Source of the DNA: Vacuolonema iberomarrocanum LEGE 07170
GTDB taxonomy: Bacteria; Cyanobacteriota; Cyanobacteriia; Elainellales; Elainellaceae
DNA: 64,000 nucleotides
Direction of reading: 5' to 3'
Assembly: GCA_015207365.1 (NCBI GenBank)
Contig: JADEXA010000004.1
Span: forward strand, 124,001-188,000
Shown: in pieces, positions 1-9,155 of the stretch
Position numbering within the stretch: position 1 is the first letter of the stretch
How the letters are laid out: every line of letters begins with the position of its first letter
Notes under the pieces: model-generated
Told to the model about the DNA's origin: nothing
Database searches by the model: none
What the model saw: only the letters and a program-made list of their open reading frames with translations
Made by a program: the position numbers and the translations under genes

Positions 1-2
1 GC

Positions 3-332
3 GATCGCGGCAATTTTCTCGCGGCCATTGGCGATCAACCCCACAATTTTTTGTTATCCGCCTTTCAATCTCAGATTGGGGACACCTTACCTCCTGTGTT
101 TACCCTGGCCGTGCCCCAACTGGGTGCCCTGACCCCGGATCTTCTCCGCAGCGACCATGCGCCCTTTTGGGAAGAGGGAATTGGGGCAATTTTAGTGACG
201 GATACGGCAAATTTTCGCAATCCCCACTATCACCAACCCAGCGACACCCCCGACACCCTCGATCCGATCTTTTTTCGAGGATCTGCCCAGATTATTCTCA
301 ATGCCACCTATCAGCTTCTGCACGGGGAATAA
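3..332 (+). CDS. M28-family peptidase, C-terminal fragment
   Basis: The reading frame is open from the left edge (Asp-Arg-Gly-Asn-Phe) to a TAA stop, giving 109 residues of a truncated protein. The segment RSDHAPFWEEGIGAILVTDTANFRNPHYH followed by DTPDTLD (quoted in part: SDHAPFWEEG and DTANFRNPHYH) is typical of the metal-binding C-terminal half of M28 zinc aminopeptidases, which use Asp, Glu and His ligands and remove N-terminal residues from peptides. The N-terminal part lies outside the window, so signal peptide and substrate cannot be judged. The family call is fairly secure; the exact substrate is unknown. Confidence 0.75.
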   Translation, partial: DRGNFLAAIGDQPHNFLLSAFQSQIGDTLPPVFTLAVPQLGALTPDLLRSDHAPFWEEGIGAILVTDTANFRNPHYHQPSDTPDTLDPIFFRGSAQIILNATYQLLHGE

Positions 333-589
333 TCGCGGTTTGCCCCCGTTTAAAGGGGTGAAAACGACGCTAGACCTCCCGCTGCACATGCCCCAGCTCT
401 GGTGTATGGTGAAGAATAAGTTAGCGATTGGCCGCGATTTGTTGCCGATAGGGCAGGACATCAAAGTCGGCTCAACTCTCTCCGATAAGGCTTAACGGGA
501 TAGGCTGAATCGACTGGGCAATCGCCACTTTAGACAGCAGGTGTTCATCCTGTTCGTCCCGATCATTCATCATCAACACACTTAGGAAC
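333..589. other. intergenic spacer
   Basis: About 257 bases without a convincing gene. Short open frames on both strands here lack family features. No clear terminator was seen; the region should contain the psb32 promoter, but no box stands out. Confidence 0.4.
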
Positions 590-1333
590 ATGGTTCAACA
601 GCAAGATTCAAAAGGGCTGAGTCGGGTTCGAGCTATGCTCAAGCGCAGTCTGCTGCTGAGCGCGAGCTGGCTGATTGCCGCACTCCTTAGTTTTGGGGGG
701 ATGGCTCCCGCCCTGGCAACGGGGGTGTACGACATTCCCATGATTTCGTCCACCGACCCCCTGTGGGTTGTCGACCAGGGCAACGTGCTGAGCCGCCTCA
801 ACCGGGGTAACCTCACCAGCGCGCTGGAGGATTTGGCCGAGGCCACGGGCAATAGCGTCCATTTCGTTACGATTCGTCGTCTGGACTACGGCGAAACGGT
901 GGATAGCTTTGCCAATGCATTGTTTGAAAAGTGGTTCCCCGACACGGAAGCGCAGGAACATGAAACTTTGCTCGTGCTGGATACGGTGACCAACAATGCC
1001 GCCATTCGCACCGGGAGCACCTTACAGTCTTCCTTGCTGCCCGTAGAGATAGCCAATAGCGTGGCGCAGGAGACCCTGTTGACTCCCCTACGCAATGGCG
1101 ATCGCTACAATCAAGCCTTCCTCGACGCCAGCGATCGCCTCGTGGCTCTCCTTTCGGGTGAGCCCGATCCGGGTGCCCCTGAAGCTCAAACTGTCGCTCA
1201 AATTGAGGGAACCTTTGCCACCGCAGAAGAGACCGAGGATAGCAATGCAACGATTTGGGTGATTGGGCTCCTACTTGCCGCCACAGTCATTCCCATGGCC
1301 ACCTACTATCTCTACTTAGCCATTCAGTCGTAG
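590..1333 (+). CDS. psb32: Psb32-type TPM-domain thylakoid lumen protein
   Basis: A 247-residue protein with a basic N-terminus, a hydrophobic segment at about residues 18-42 ending in a signal-peptidase-like ALATG, a TPM (TLP18.3/Psb32) domain at about 55-190 and a C-terminal membrane helix at about 222-243. In cyanobacteria and plants this family sits on the lumen side of the thylakoid and supports photosystem II repair after light damage. The domain order and length fit the cyanobacterial Psb32 family. It stands alone between a peptidase fragment and a long spacer. The TPM assignment is strong; the PSII-repair role is taken from the family. Confidence 0.82.
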   Translation: MVQQQDSKGLSRVRAMLKRSLLLSASWLIAALLSFGGMAPALATGVYDIPMISSTDPLWVVDQGNVLSRLNRGNLTSALEDLAEATGNSVHFVTIRRLDYGETVDSFANALFEKWFPDTEAQEHETLLVLDTVTNNAAIRTGSTLQSSLLPVEIANSVAQETLLTPLRNGDRYNQAFLDASDRLVALLSGEPDPGAPEAQTVAQIEGTFATAEETEDSNATIWVIGLLLAATVIPMATYYLYLAIQS

Positions 1334-1765
1334 CAGCCCAGCGCCAAGGGAAATCTCTAATTCGATGGCCATCTTTGCATAGAAATTTCTCAATGGCGAT
1401 CGCGACTTGATTCAACTTGACTGCATCTCTAAGTTGCGTAAGACTACTGTAAGAGCCTGCGCTCCTAATTCCGTAAATTTTCTTTGCGTTATTCGTCGAA
1501 GATTTTTCGGATATTTACATTAGTAAACGAGCATAGCGTATTCAGAGGTTCGAGATTTAGCGTTTTGACATCCTAACCTGCTACGGGTCAACGATTCTTT
1601 TAGCTTGCTCTTGACGGATGTTGACCACAATTCTGTAACAGAAGAATGAGCGACTGCTCGCAGGTGAGTCAATCGTTTTTTTAGTATTTGTTTTTCTGTG
1701 TTGGACATAGTGTCCAATCTCTATTCTCAACATTCATTGTCGGAATTTGGTGGTCGGCGAAGCCT
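1334..1765. other. intergenic region upstream of the DUF2997 gene
   Basis: About 430 bases with no supported gene. Open frames here are short and lack codon structure. The segment before 1766 probably holds the promoter of the downstream three-gene cluster, but I cannot define it. Confidence 0.4.
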
Positions 1766-1975
1766 ATGGAAACCTTAGAGTTCATTATCTATCCGGACGG
1801 TCGTGTACAGGAGAAGGTGACAGGCATTGTTGGCACCTCTTGTGCTGAGGTAACCGCCGCAATTGAAGCGCAGCTCGGCGAGGTAATGAGCCACAAGCCC
1901 ACATCGGAATACTTCGCACAGCCGGTGACACCAAATACAACGACTCAAGTCCAATCTTCCTTTAACGAGTGGTAA
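1766..1975 (+). CDS. DUF2997 small protein
   Basis: A 69-residue protein beginning METLEFIIYPDGRVQEKV. Small proteins with this start, a central Cys (GTSCAEVTAAIE) and a loosely conserved tail belong to DUF2997. In cyanobacteria and algae they lie beside ycf35 and a ferredoxin, as here. The ATG at 1766 is chosen over an upstream in-frame codon because the family begins at this point. Function is unknown. The constant company of a ferredoxin suggests a redox or iron-sulfur role, but that is inference. Confidence 0.8.
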   Translation: METLEFIIYPDGRVQEKVTGIVGTSCAEVTAAIEAQLGEVMSHKPTSEYFAQPVTPNTTTQVQSSFNEW

Positions 1976-2050
1976 GGTTCCCACCTCCACGCTCTTCCGT
2001 CTACTATCCGCCTTTTTGTAAACTTGTGTTCAATCCGCCAGAAGAAAACT

Positions 2051-2437
2051 ATGTCGCACTTTAGCCAGATCAAAACACAAATTCGTGACCTGACTTGCCT
2101 GAAGTCAGCGCTGAGCGATATGGGAACCGAGTGGAAGCCGGGTCCGCATCCTGTTCGGGGCTATCAAGGGCAAACTCGCGACGCCGAGGTTGTCATTCAG
2201 CAAGAAAATGGATACGACATCGGCTTTAGCTGGAACGGTCAGGAGTATGCGCTGGTTGCAGACCTACAATATTGGAAGCAGCCGCTCTCCGTTGAAGGGT
2301 TTCTGAACCGTGTCAACCAGCGTTATGCCTACCACACTGTGGTGAAGCAAACGGCTGACCAAGGATTTCAGGTATCCGAAGAAGAGCGCCAAGCAGATGG
2401 CTCTATCCGGTTGGTTCTGCAGCGCTGGAACGGTTAA
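2051..2437 (+). CDS. ycf35: Ycf35 / DUF1257 protein
   Basis: A 128-residue protein starting MSHFSQIKTQIRDLTCLKSA, the typical opening of Ycf35 (DUF1257), also encoded in some red-algal plastid genomes. The ATG at 2051 is preferred to an upstream frame extension of nine residues that the family lacks. It is the middle gene of a DUF2997-ycf35-ferredoxin cluster. No biochemical function is established. A strong hairpin follows it at 2454-2486, so read-through into the ferredoxin gene is probably partial. Confidence 0.87.
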   Translation: MSHFSQIKTQIRDLTCLKSALSDMGTEWKPGPHPVRGYQGQTRDAEVVIQQENGYDIGFSWNGQEYALVADLQYWKQPLSVEGFLNRVNQRYAYHTVVKQTADQGFQVSEEERQADGSIRLVLQRWNG

Positions 2438-2453
2438 CCGCATCCCATTTGAC

Positions 2454-2486
2454 AGAAGGTCAGCGCTTTGCTGACCTTCTTTGTTG
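2454..2486 (+). terminator. hairpin between ycf35 and ferredoxin gene
   Basis: An 11-bp perfect stem (AGAAGGTCAGC / GCTGACCTTCT) with a five-base loop is followed by TTTGTTG. It resembles an intrinsic terminator or attenuator, placed 22 bases before the ferredoxin start codon. Confidence 0.75.
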
Positions 2487-2507
2487 TAATTCGTTGAGGT
2501 CTAGACG

Positions 2508-3002
2508 ATGGATGATGTCGCCGCCCACGAGGTCTCTTCTGAAGGGCAAACCAATCATCTCGCTACAGATACCAGATCTGATACACCCTCTGGCCTAGAG
2601 CCCGAGTTGGGTGATGTCTTTCGTAACGCCGATGAGCGCAGCGGGTTCGAGCCCGAACTCGGCGGCATCGATCGCCAAAAAGGGGTATATGTCGATGAGA
2701 TTACCTGCATCGGCTGTAAGCATTGCGCCCATGTGGCTCGCAACACTTTCTACATCGAGCCCGATTACGGGCGATCGCGCGTCATTCGTCAGGATGGTGA
2801 CCCCGAGGATATGATTCAGGAAGCGATCGACACCTGCCCCGTCGATTGCATCCACTGGGTCGACTATACCGAACTCCGCAACCTAGAAGACGAACGCAAG
2901 TATCAGGTTATTCCCACCGTTGGCTTCCCGGTGGATAGCTCCCAAGTTGCCGCCGGAAATCGTCGCAGCCGCCAGGCAAAGCAGCGCGATGGTAAAGCCT
3001 GA
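2508..3002 (+). CDS. 4Fe-4S ferredoxin with extended N-terminus
   Basis: A 164-residue protein. The cluster-binding part lies at about residues 60-118: Cys67, Cys70 and Cys73 in CIGCKHC, then Cys110 before Pro, with a further Cys114. This fits one [4Fe-4S] cluster of the kind seen in cyanobacterial ferredoxins linked to ycf35 and DUF2997. The first 58 residues are acidic and contain a near-duplicate pair (LEPELGDVFR and FEPELGGIDR). The basic tail (SRQAKQRDGKA) is low complexity. It probably carries electrons to a cytosolic or thylakoid partner; the partner is unknown. The gene is convergent with priA across a palindromic repeat. Confidence 0.85.
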   Translation: MDDVAAHEVSSEGQTNHLATDTRSDTPSGLEPELGDVFRNADERSGFEPELGGIDRQKGVYVDEITCIGCKHCAHVARNTFYIEPDYGRSRVIRQDGDPEDMIQEAIDTCPVDCIHWVDYTELRNLEDERKYQVIPTVGFPVDSSQVAAGNRRSRQAKQRDGKA

Positions 3003-3019
3003 ATTCAAATTCTCTCAGC

Positions 3020-3088
3020 GCCCAAAACCAGATATTTGTTTGAAACCCTCGCAAAGCGAGGGTTTCAAACAAATATCTGGTTTTGGGC
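3020..3088. repeat. palindromic repeat, family A (copy 1)
   Basis: A near-perfect palindrome of 69 bases running from GCCCAAAACCAGATATTTG to its mirror, with a centre rich in G+C (CCCTCGC / GCGAGGG). It lies between convergent genes (ferredoxin and priA). It shares the CAGAT...GAAA...TTTC...ATCTG core with the copies at 26891, 35699, 43395 and 46742, but lacks their outer ends. Confidence 0.85.
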
Positions 3089-3103
3089 TTCATGGAATGA
3101 ATC

Positions 3104-5653
3104 TTACCAAAAGTTGAGGGGGTCAATATCCAGGGTTAAGCTCACCTGTGGTGGGCAGTGCGATCGCACCAACCCCTCCCAATCCACCGTATGGGGCGCG
3201 ACATCAAGGGGAAACTTCAACAAAATTTGCCAGCGGAACCGCCGCGCCACCCGCGCGATCGCCGCCGGGGCTGGCCCCAACACCTGTCCCATCTCCGCCG
3301 TGCGCAATCGCTCAGCGATCGCTGTTGCTGTTTGCTTCACTAATGCGGCATCGGGACCACTGAGCCGGAGCAGCACCAGCCGACAGTAGGGAGGATAGAA
3401 ACCCAACTGACGCTGATGCAATTCTTCGCTGGCAAAGCGATCGTACTGGTGCCGCTGCACTGCCTGCACCACCGCATGAGCCGGGGAGTAGGTCTGCAGG
3501 ATGACCCGCCCCGGCTCATCCCCTCGGCCTGCCCGCCCCGCCACCTGTAGCAAGACTTGAAAGGCACGTTCCCCAGCGCGATAGTCTGATAGGTGCAGCA
3601 ATCCATCCGCTGCCACGACTCCCACCAACGTCACCTGGGGCAGGTCAATGCCCTTCGTCAGCATTTGTGTCCCCACCAACAGCTCGGCATCCCCCTGGGC
3701 AAAGCGTTCGAGCAATGCCCGATGTGCCCCCTTCGTGCGGGTGGTATCACTATCAAACCGGATGCAGCGCAGATCAGGAAATTGCTGTTCCACCGCTTCG
3801 ACCACTCGCTGCGTCCCGCTACCAAAGGGTTTGAGGTAGGGCGAGTCGCACGTTGGACAGAGGCTGGGAGACCGCTGGGCATAGCCACAATAGTGACAGC
3901 GCAGGGTGGGCGTCGCTTCGGGTGTGGGCTGATGGTAGGTCAGCGAAATATCACAGTGGGGGCAATGCACCGCCTCTCCGCAAGCCCGACAAGACAAAAA
4001 GCTGCTATGCCCTCGACGGTGGATGAAGAGCAGCCCTTGTTGACGGCGATCGCGCAACGCCGTCAACGCCTCCTGGAGCGATCGACTAAAGATAGAGCGG
4101 TTGCCCTGGCGCAGTTCCTGACGCATATCTACCACCTGAATCGGCGGCTGGGGACGGGCATGGATACGCTGGGGCAAGCTGAGGTAAAGGGTTTCTGCAA
4201 CCGACTGTGAATCCGTTGGCTGAGCGCGGTGCCAGGATTCCAGAGCAGGGGTTGCCGAGCCCAGTAAGAGGGGGCAGTCGCTGATCTGGGCACGCCACTG
4301 AGCCACCGTGCGGGCATGGTAGCAGGGGGCAGGCTGATCCTGCTTGAAGCTACCATCATGCTCCTCATCTAACACGATCAAACCCAACTGGTGCAATGGC
4401 GCAAAGATCGCGGAGCGGGTACCAATGACCACAAAGGGTTGCGGCGTCAGCATCTGTCGCCAGGTGTCGTAGCGTTCGCCGTCCGACAACGCACTGTGAT
4501 ACACCAAGACGCGATCGCCAAACCGTGCCCGCACTCGGTCGGTTAGTTGAGGCGTTAAGCCAATTTCCGGAACCAGCACCAATGCCGATTTTCCAGCCTG
4601 GAGCAGGGGGGCGATCGCCTGCAGGTAGACCTCGGTCTTCCCCGACCCGGTGACGCCGTGCAGCAAAATGGACTGGTAATGGCGTAGGGGGGCGATCGCG
4701 GCTAAAACCCGTGCCTGGTCAGAGGTCAAGGTTTGGGGCTGATCCGCCGTTGTCGCTGTCATCTCGCGCCGCAATACCTCCCGACGTTGAATCGTCACGC
4801 TGCCTTTTTTCTCTAACCCCTGCACCACCGAGGAGCTGGTTTGGCACCGTTGCAGCAAGTCCTGAAGCCACAACTCCCCGCCCTGCCGCCGCAATACCTC
4901 CAGGACTTCCCGCTGGCGGGGGCTAAGGTCACTCAGGGGAGACGCGCCCGTTAGCGTCACCGCCTGCCGTTGTTTGGGGCGCACCGCTTTGGGAGGTTCC
5001 AAATAGCTACGAACCCAGCCCCCCTGTATCAACTCTCGCAAACCTTGATTCGCTCTGGGGCTCTGCCGCTTCAGGTACGTCCAGGTATAGTCACCCGTCG
5101 CACTCTGGCGCAGCACCGTTAGCAGCGTTTGGGCCACGGGGCTAAGGGTATCGTCTGGCGCGAGGGGAGCCGGATCGCTAATGCGAATTCGCCGCTGCGA
5201 TCGCCGCAACAACCCGGGTGGTAAAGCCGTCCGCACCACTTGCATCAGCGGCGTGCAATAGGCTGTCGCCACGCGCTGCAACAGATCCCAATAGCCGGGG
5301 GGGAAAAACCCATGGCCGACCACAGCCTCCACCGGGCGCACCTCGTCGACCGACAACCCCTCTGGCAGTTGCATCAGCCGCCGCACAGCTAACGCCCCCA
5401 TTTGTTGTGCGCCAAAGGGCACGCTCAGAATATCTCCGGGCTCCACTGCCATCCCATTCGGAATTCTATAAATATAGGACTCAGTCGCGTTAGGGCAGTC
5501 GACCAAGGCTTCTACCCAAGGGAAGGTGGCGGCAGCAGGGTAGAGCGATCGCCGCTCGGCCACTCCGGGCAAATCTGGGGTGTGGGTAGAGGAATCCGAC
5601 AAGCGCATAAAGGCAGACAAGAGCATGTGGGGATTGTTGTATCCCCTCCTCAT
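3104..5653 (-). CDS. priA: primosomal protein N' (PriA helicase)
   Basis: A protein of up to 849 residues with the full PriA layout. It has an N-terminal DNA-binding domain, a Walker A motif GVTGSGKT at about 333-340, a DEEH box at about 429-432, eight zinc-binding Cys (pairs near 555/558, 564/567, 586/589 and 599/602) and the GRAGRG helicase motif near the C-terminal part. PriA reloads the replisome at stalled forks. The start is uncertain: in-frame ATGs lie at 5653, 5626 and 5608, and the family similarity begins only near residue 45. The 3' end abuts a family A palindrome. Confidence 0.95.
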   Translation of the reverse strand: MRRGYNNPHMLLSAFMRLSDSSTHTPDLPGVAERRSLYPAAATFPWVEALVDCPNATESYIYRIPNGMAVEPGDILSVPFGAQQMGALAVRRLMQLPEGLSVDEVRPVEAVVGHGFFPPGYWDLLQRVATAYCTPLMQVVRTALPPGLLRRSQRRIRISDPAPLAPDDTLSPVAQTLLTVLRQSATGDYTWTYLKRQSPRANQGLRELIQGGWVRSYLEPPKAVRPKQRQAVTLTGASPLSDLSPRQREVLEVLRRQGGELWLQDLLQRCQTSSSVVQGLEKKGSVTIQRREVLRREMTATTADQPQTLTSDQARVLAAIAPLRHYQSILLHGVTGSGKTEVYLQAIAPLLQAGKSALVLVPEIGLTPQLTDRVRARFGDRVLVYHSALSDGERYDTWRQMLTPQPFVVIGTRSAIFAPLHQLGLIVLDEEHDGSFKQDQPAPCYHARTVAQWRAQISDCPLLLGSATPALESWHRAQPTDSQSVAETLYLSLPQRIHARPQPPIQVVDMRQELRQGNRSIFSRSLQEALTALRDRRQQGLLFIHRRGHSSFLSCRACGEAVHCPHCDISLTYHQPTPEATPTLRCHYCGYAQRSPSLCPTCDSPYLKPFGSGTQRVVEAVEQQFPDLRCIRFDSDTTRTKGAHRALLERFAQGDAELLVGTQMLTKGIDLPQVTLVGVVAADGLLHLSDYRAGERAFQVLLQVAGRAGRGDEPGRVILQTYSPAHAVVQAVQRHQYDRFASEELHQRQLGFYPPYCRLVLLRLSGPDAALVKQTATAIAERLRTAEMGQVLGPAPAAIARVARRFRWQILLKFPLDVAPHTVDWEGLVRSHCPPQVSLTLDIDPLNFW

Positions 5654-6491
5654 CAGTCTAAAGCACGGGCTTGCTGCCGTCAGAGCTGGCAGTAACCAAA
5701 CGGCTCTGATTCCACTTTAAACATAGCTTGCCTCCAAAGGTAGGATCACCAGGTCTGATACAGCAAGGATTTCGAGAGTTTTCCACAAGATAGTTTGAAA
5801 TTTGACCGATGCATGAACGATCAACTTTTCCACTTACCCAAAGATAAGAAGACCTGATCAACGACCCTTTAGCCGCCGAAAATACCTGATCGAACCGTCG
5901 CTGCGGCACCACCCAAAGACTTATTTTTAAGCCGCAGAGATCAAAAAACAAATGGTGGGCGATCGCCACATCCCTTTCATCGATCCATTTCTGGTTTTAA
6001 AGTCGATATGACCTGGCAAGATCGGCGGCATTTAAAAACGAAGGTTAAGGAATGTAGCGCAAACTTGCATTTCTAGATCACTGTAGTAAAGTCAACGGCA
6101 TCAGGGCATTATCTTGATACCCGACCCATCGATCCTTCCCATGCAAAGTGATGTTTGATCGATGTTCAAGGTAATGTGATCTCCTGGAATTGATCACACG
6201 ATGGGGGCAACATTTTCACTCAGGATTACTCGAATCTCAAAAAAATTGATCGCTCTTCCAAAAAATAATGATTTATTCCTTTCAATTATTTGCCAAAACG
6301 GAAGAAGCATTCTATAAAGTATTTGGTAATTCCGCTCAAATCCTGGGATATAGGTCTGATCGCCGCTTACTATATTTTTTCTGGGGTACATCTCTAAGTC
6401 AACCGGATTCATCCTCGCGCATCACCTTCTGCCCTCATTTGGTCGATTTGATCCCACCGCAAACTTTATTTCTATAGGAAGACATTCCGTT
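5654..6491. other. long spacer between priA and sigma factor gene
   Basis: About 840 bases between divergent genes, with no convincing coding sequence. A 103-codon minus-strand frame at 5658-5969 has no recognisable domain and no good ribosome site, so I reject it. The length suggests extended regulation of the downstream sigma factor, but I could not define promoter boxes. Confidence 0.4.
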
Positions 6492-7742
6492 ATGCCAGCA
6501 CGCCTCCATTCAGATGTAGACTCTGCCGTCAGAGTCGATCGCGGGAAGCCTTTCTCTGCCTCGGCTGTAGAGATTCGCCCCACCCCAGATTATTTCTCCA
6601 CAACCGACACGGATACTGAAGAAGTCGCGGAGGGCACAAACTCTCTGGAGAAAAACGAGCTAGATCGCGAGGATCATTTTGCAGAGCCTCAATTTTCCTC
6701 GGAAGAAAATTTTTCAGCTCAAGAGTCAGATCTGGCTCGCGAGATGATTGAAGATCTCGTGTCTGATTATGCGCCTGGGTATAGTAAAACCGCCTCAGAT
6801 GATGCTGTCGGAGCCTTCTTTAAAGAGATGGCACGCTATCCGCTACTCCGACCCGGAGAAGAAATTGAACTGGCACGTCAGGTGAAGTTTTTAGTTGAAG
6901 TCGAACTGTTGCGCGATCGCCTGGGTGATGAACTGGGGCGCACGCCCGGTCGAGCCGATCTAGCAAAAGCATTGGCGATGCCCGAGCGTCAATTCGACCA
7001 AAAGCTGCACCGGAGTCGCACCGCCAAGCGCAAAATGATTCGCTCTAATCTGCGGCTGGTGGTGTCGATTGCCAAGCGTTACCTCAACCGCGGCGTTCCA
7101 TTTCTCGATTTGATTCAAGAAGGCGCCCTGGGGCTCAATCGAGCCACCGAGAAGTTTGATCCAGACAAAGGCTATAAGTTTTCGACCTATGCCTACTGGT
7201 GGATTCGTCAGGGCATTACCCGCACGATCGCCAATGATGCCCGCACCATCCGCTTGCCGATCCATATCGTCGAAAAGCTCAACAAGCTCAAGAAAGCCCA
7301 CCGAGAGCTACGGCGCGAACTGAACCGCAACCCTAGTGAGGCCGAACTTGCAGACGCACTAAAGATGCCGCTAGATCAGCTCCGTAACCTGCAACAGGTG
7401 CGACGGCGATCGCTCTCCCTCAACCACCGCGTCGGCAAGGGCGAAGACACCGAGCTGATGGAGTTGCTGGAAGACGGGAACACCCAATCTCCCGAAGCCA
7501 AAATGAACGAAGCCATGCTGCGCCAGGAAATTTACACCATCCTGAGCGATGTGCTGACCGAGCGGGAGAAGGAAATTATCTCCATGCGCTATGGCTTACT
7601 CACAGGAGAAACCCTGACCCTGGAAGAAGTCGGTGGGCTATTCAACCTATCGCGGGAGCGGGTGCGCCAAATCCAAACCAAAGCGATGCGCAAACTCCGC
7701 CGTCCTCAGGTGGCCGCACGGCTCAAAGGCTGGCTCCACTAG
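6492..7742 (+). CDS. group 2 RNA polymerase sigma factor (sigma-70 family)
   Basis: A 416-residue RpoD-like sigma factor. Region 1.2 starts near residue 103 (DDAVGAFFKEMARYPLL), region 2 contains NLRLVVSIAKRYLNRG and the -10 binding FSTYAYWWIRQGITR, region 3 follows, and region 4 ends in a helix-turn-helix SRERVRQIQTKAMRKLR. The first 100 residues are acidic and variable, as in cyanobacterial group 2 factors, which adjust transcription under stress or changes in nitrogen and light. Which Sig letter (possibly SigC) it corresponds to cannot be settled by eye. The gene stands alone with a long 5' region. Confidence 0.93.
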   Translation: MPARLHSDVDSAVRVDRGKPFSASAVEIRPTPDYFSTTDTDTEEVAEGTNSLEKNELDREDHFAEPQFSSEENFSAQESDLAREMIEDLVSDYAPGYSKTASDDAVGAFFKEMARYPLLRPGEEIELARQVKFLVEVELLRDRLGDELGRTPGRADLAKALAMPERQFDQKLHRSRTAKRKMIRSNLRLVVSIAKRYLNRGVPFLDLIQEGALGLNRATEKFDPDKGYKFSTYAYWWIRQGITRTIANDARTIRLPIHIVEKLNKLKKAHRELRRELNRNPSEAELADALKMPLDQLRNLQQVRRRSLSLNHRVGKGEDTELMELLEDGNTQSPEAKMNEAMLRQEIYTILSDVLTEREKEIISMRYGLLTGETLTLEEVGGLFNLSRERVRQIQTKAMRKLRRPQVAARLKGWLH

Positions 7743-8045
7743 TCCATCGCTCAGCAATCCATAGCGAAACGTACTTCGGGCTCGCGCTGTAAGAGGATGC
7801 TTACAGGCATCCACTATCCAGCGCTTGGAGCAGCAAACGCAACTCTCTAGCCCCTAGGGTTAGGTCCCGCCCACAAGCTGTCAAGAGCAACTATTAAGGT
7901 AGACCCCATCTACCCATAAGTGTAGACCCCATCTACCCATAAGGTAGACCCCATCTACCCAGCGATGTAACACAACAGCACCTCGCCAATCCTGAACCCC
8001 ATAACGACAATAGGAATCGTCAACGGTTACCTGTCTGAACCCTGA
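7743..8045. other. intergenic region between convergent genes
   Basis: About 300 bases between the sigma factor gene and the minus-strand gene ending at 8046. It holds the threefold 22-bp repeat at 7899-7960 and nothing else I can recognise. Confidence 0.45.
7899..7960. repeat. tandem 22-bp repeat, three copies
   Basis: Three direct copies of GTAGACCCCATCTACCCATAA with a period of 22 bases (starting near 7899, 7921 and 7943). Each copy contains a small inverted repeat GGTAGA / TCTACC, so each can fold. It lies between convergent genes. Confidence 0.9.
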
Positions 8046-8963
8046 CTATTCCACTGTCGTATCGAGGCAGAAGCGGCGGCATGTTGTGACACCCGAATCA
8101 TCCTGCCCATTGAGGGGGCAATCGGAGGTCGCGCACAGCGTACAGTCGGAGCGAGTTTGCAACGCCAGCTCACGAGCCGTGTAAAGGCTAATGCCCTGGC
8201 TAATGAACGCACGCGCTTCGATATCCGAGATTTCATTGCAAATCAATAATGCATGGGTAATGCCCAACTGTGCCCGTGCCAAGTTGATGCGGTCGAGGGT
8301 TTTGCGAAAGCTGCGGTGAGCCGTTTTAATTTCAATGAGCACTTGCTCTTGTTGGCTGGTGAAGCTGATGGGCTTGTCTTGGGCGAAATAGTCTTTGTAT
8401 TGCAGGTCGAGGGTGCCGTCGGTGTAGCTCACAATCCGAATGGTGCGGAGGAAAGGAACAGAAAACTCTCCCGACTCATCCGGTGCATACCACCAAGAAC
8501 GGTGCCAGGCTTCTTTGGGCAGGTGCAGAATGGCATTCACTTGCTCAGCGGGAAAGCCAGATTCTTCGAGAATCGCGATCGCCTGCGCCAGCGACAGCCG
8601 TTTCCCAAGGCTATGGGTTTCTGACTCACATCGGGTGAGCATCAAGTATTCCCGCTTGACCATATGAGGAGCCGTGGTAGCGGCGATCGCCTCCTCAATT
8701 TCATGGGGTGACTCCGCCAGCACGCAGTTCACCATCTCATAATGAATCACGCCATCTACGGTACGCCGTGCTTCGACGGGCACGCTGATATTGGCTTTGA
8801 CCGCACCCACACGGTGAGGCTGGCTGAGGGGTGGGGTGCAATGGGTGAGCAATGATTTGAGCAGCGGCTGGTCGGCGATCGCCAAGGCCATTTGGACGCG
8901 ATCCTGTAGGGCAAGGGCATCGGGGCGATCGTGCGAAAGGTGGGTCAGTGCATGATCTAACAT
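8046..8963 (-). CDS. hypothetical protein, possible PD-(D/E)XK-like fold with Cys-rich tail
   Basis: A 305-residue protein that I do not recognise as a named family. Around residues 190-275 it shows TDGTLDLQYK, then VLIEIKTA, then HALLICNE, EARAFISQG and ISLYTARELA. This order of an Asp, an E-x-K strand and later alpha/beta elements resembles Mrr-like or PD-(D/E)XK nuclease folds. The tail has five Cys in CTLCATSDC...CRRFC, which could bind zinc or an Fe-S cluster. The ATG at 8963 is chosen because the longer frame begins with TTG. It is a single gene. Nuclease activity is only a hypothesis. Confidence 0.7.
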   Translation of the reverse strand: MLDHALTHLSHDRPDALALQDRVQMALAIADQPLLKSLLTHCTPPLSQPHRVGAVKANISVPVEARRTVDGVIHYEMVNCVLAESPHEIEEAIAATTAPHMVKREYLMLTRCESETHSLGKRLSLAQAIAILEESGFPAEQVNAILHLPKEAWHRSWWYAPDESGEFSVPFLRTIRIVSYTDGTLDLQYKDYFAQDKPISFTSQQEQVLIEIKTAHRSFRKTLDRINLARAQLGITHALLICNEISDIEARAFISQGISLYTARELALQTRSDCTLCATSDCPLNGQDDSGVTTCRRFCLDTTVE

Positions 8964-9155
8964 AAGAAAACCTGTCCCCAAACTTTAGATTTTATTATCA
9001 ATCATTTATCAGGAGAACATGCAAGATTCGTATATCTCTTAAGAAAATCTCGCAGGATACAATCGTTCATTCAGGTTTCATCAATGCCCAGGAGCCGGTC
9101 GCTTCAAGGACAGATTCAGCCATCCTGCCTTCGACGATGGATGCAATCTTCCCCA

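Noticed and set aside
5658..5969. 103-codon minus-strand frame upstream of priA
   Set aside because: No domain, no ribosome site and biased residues; likely chance.
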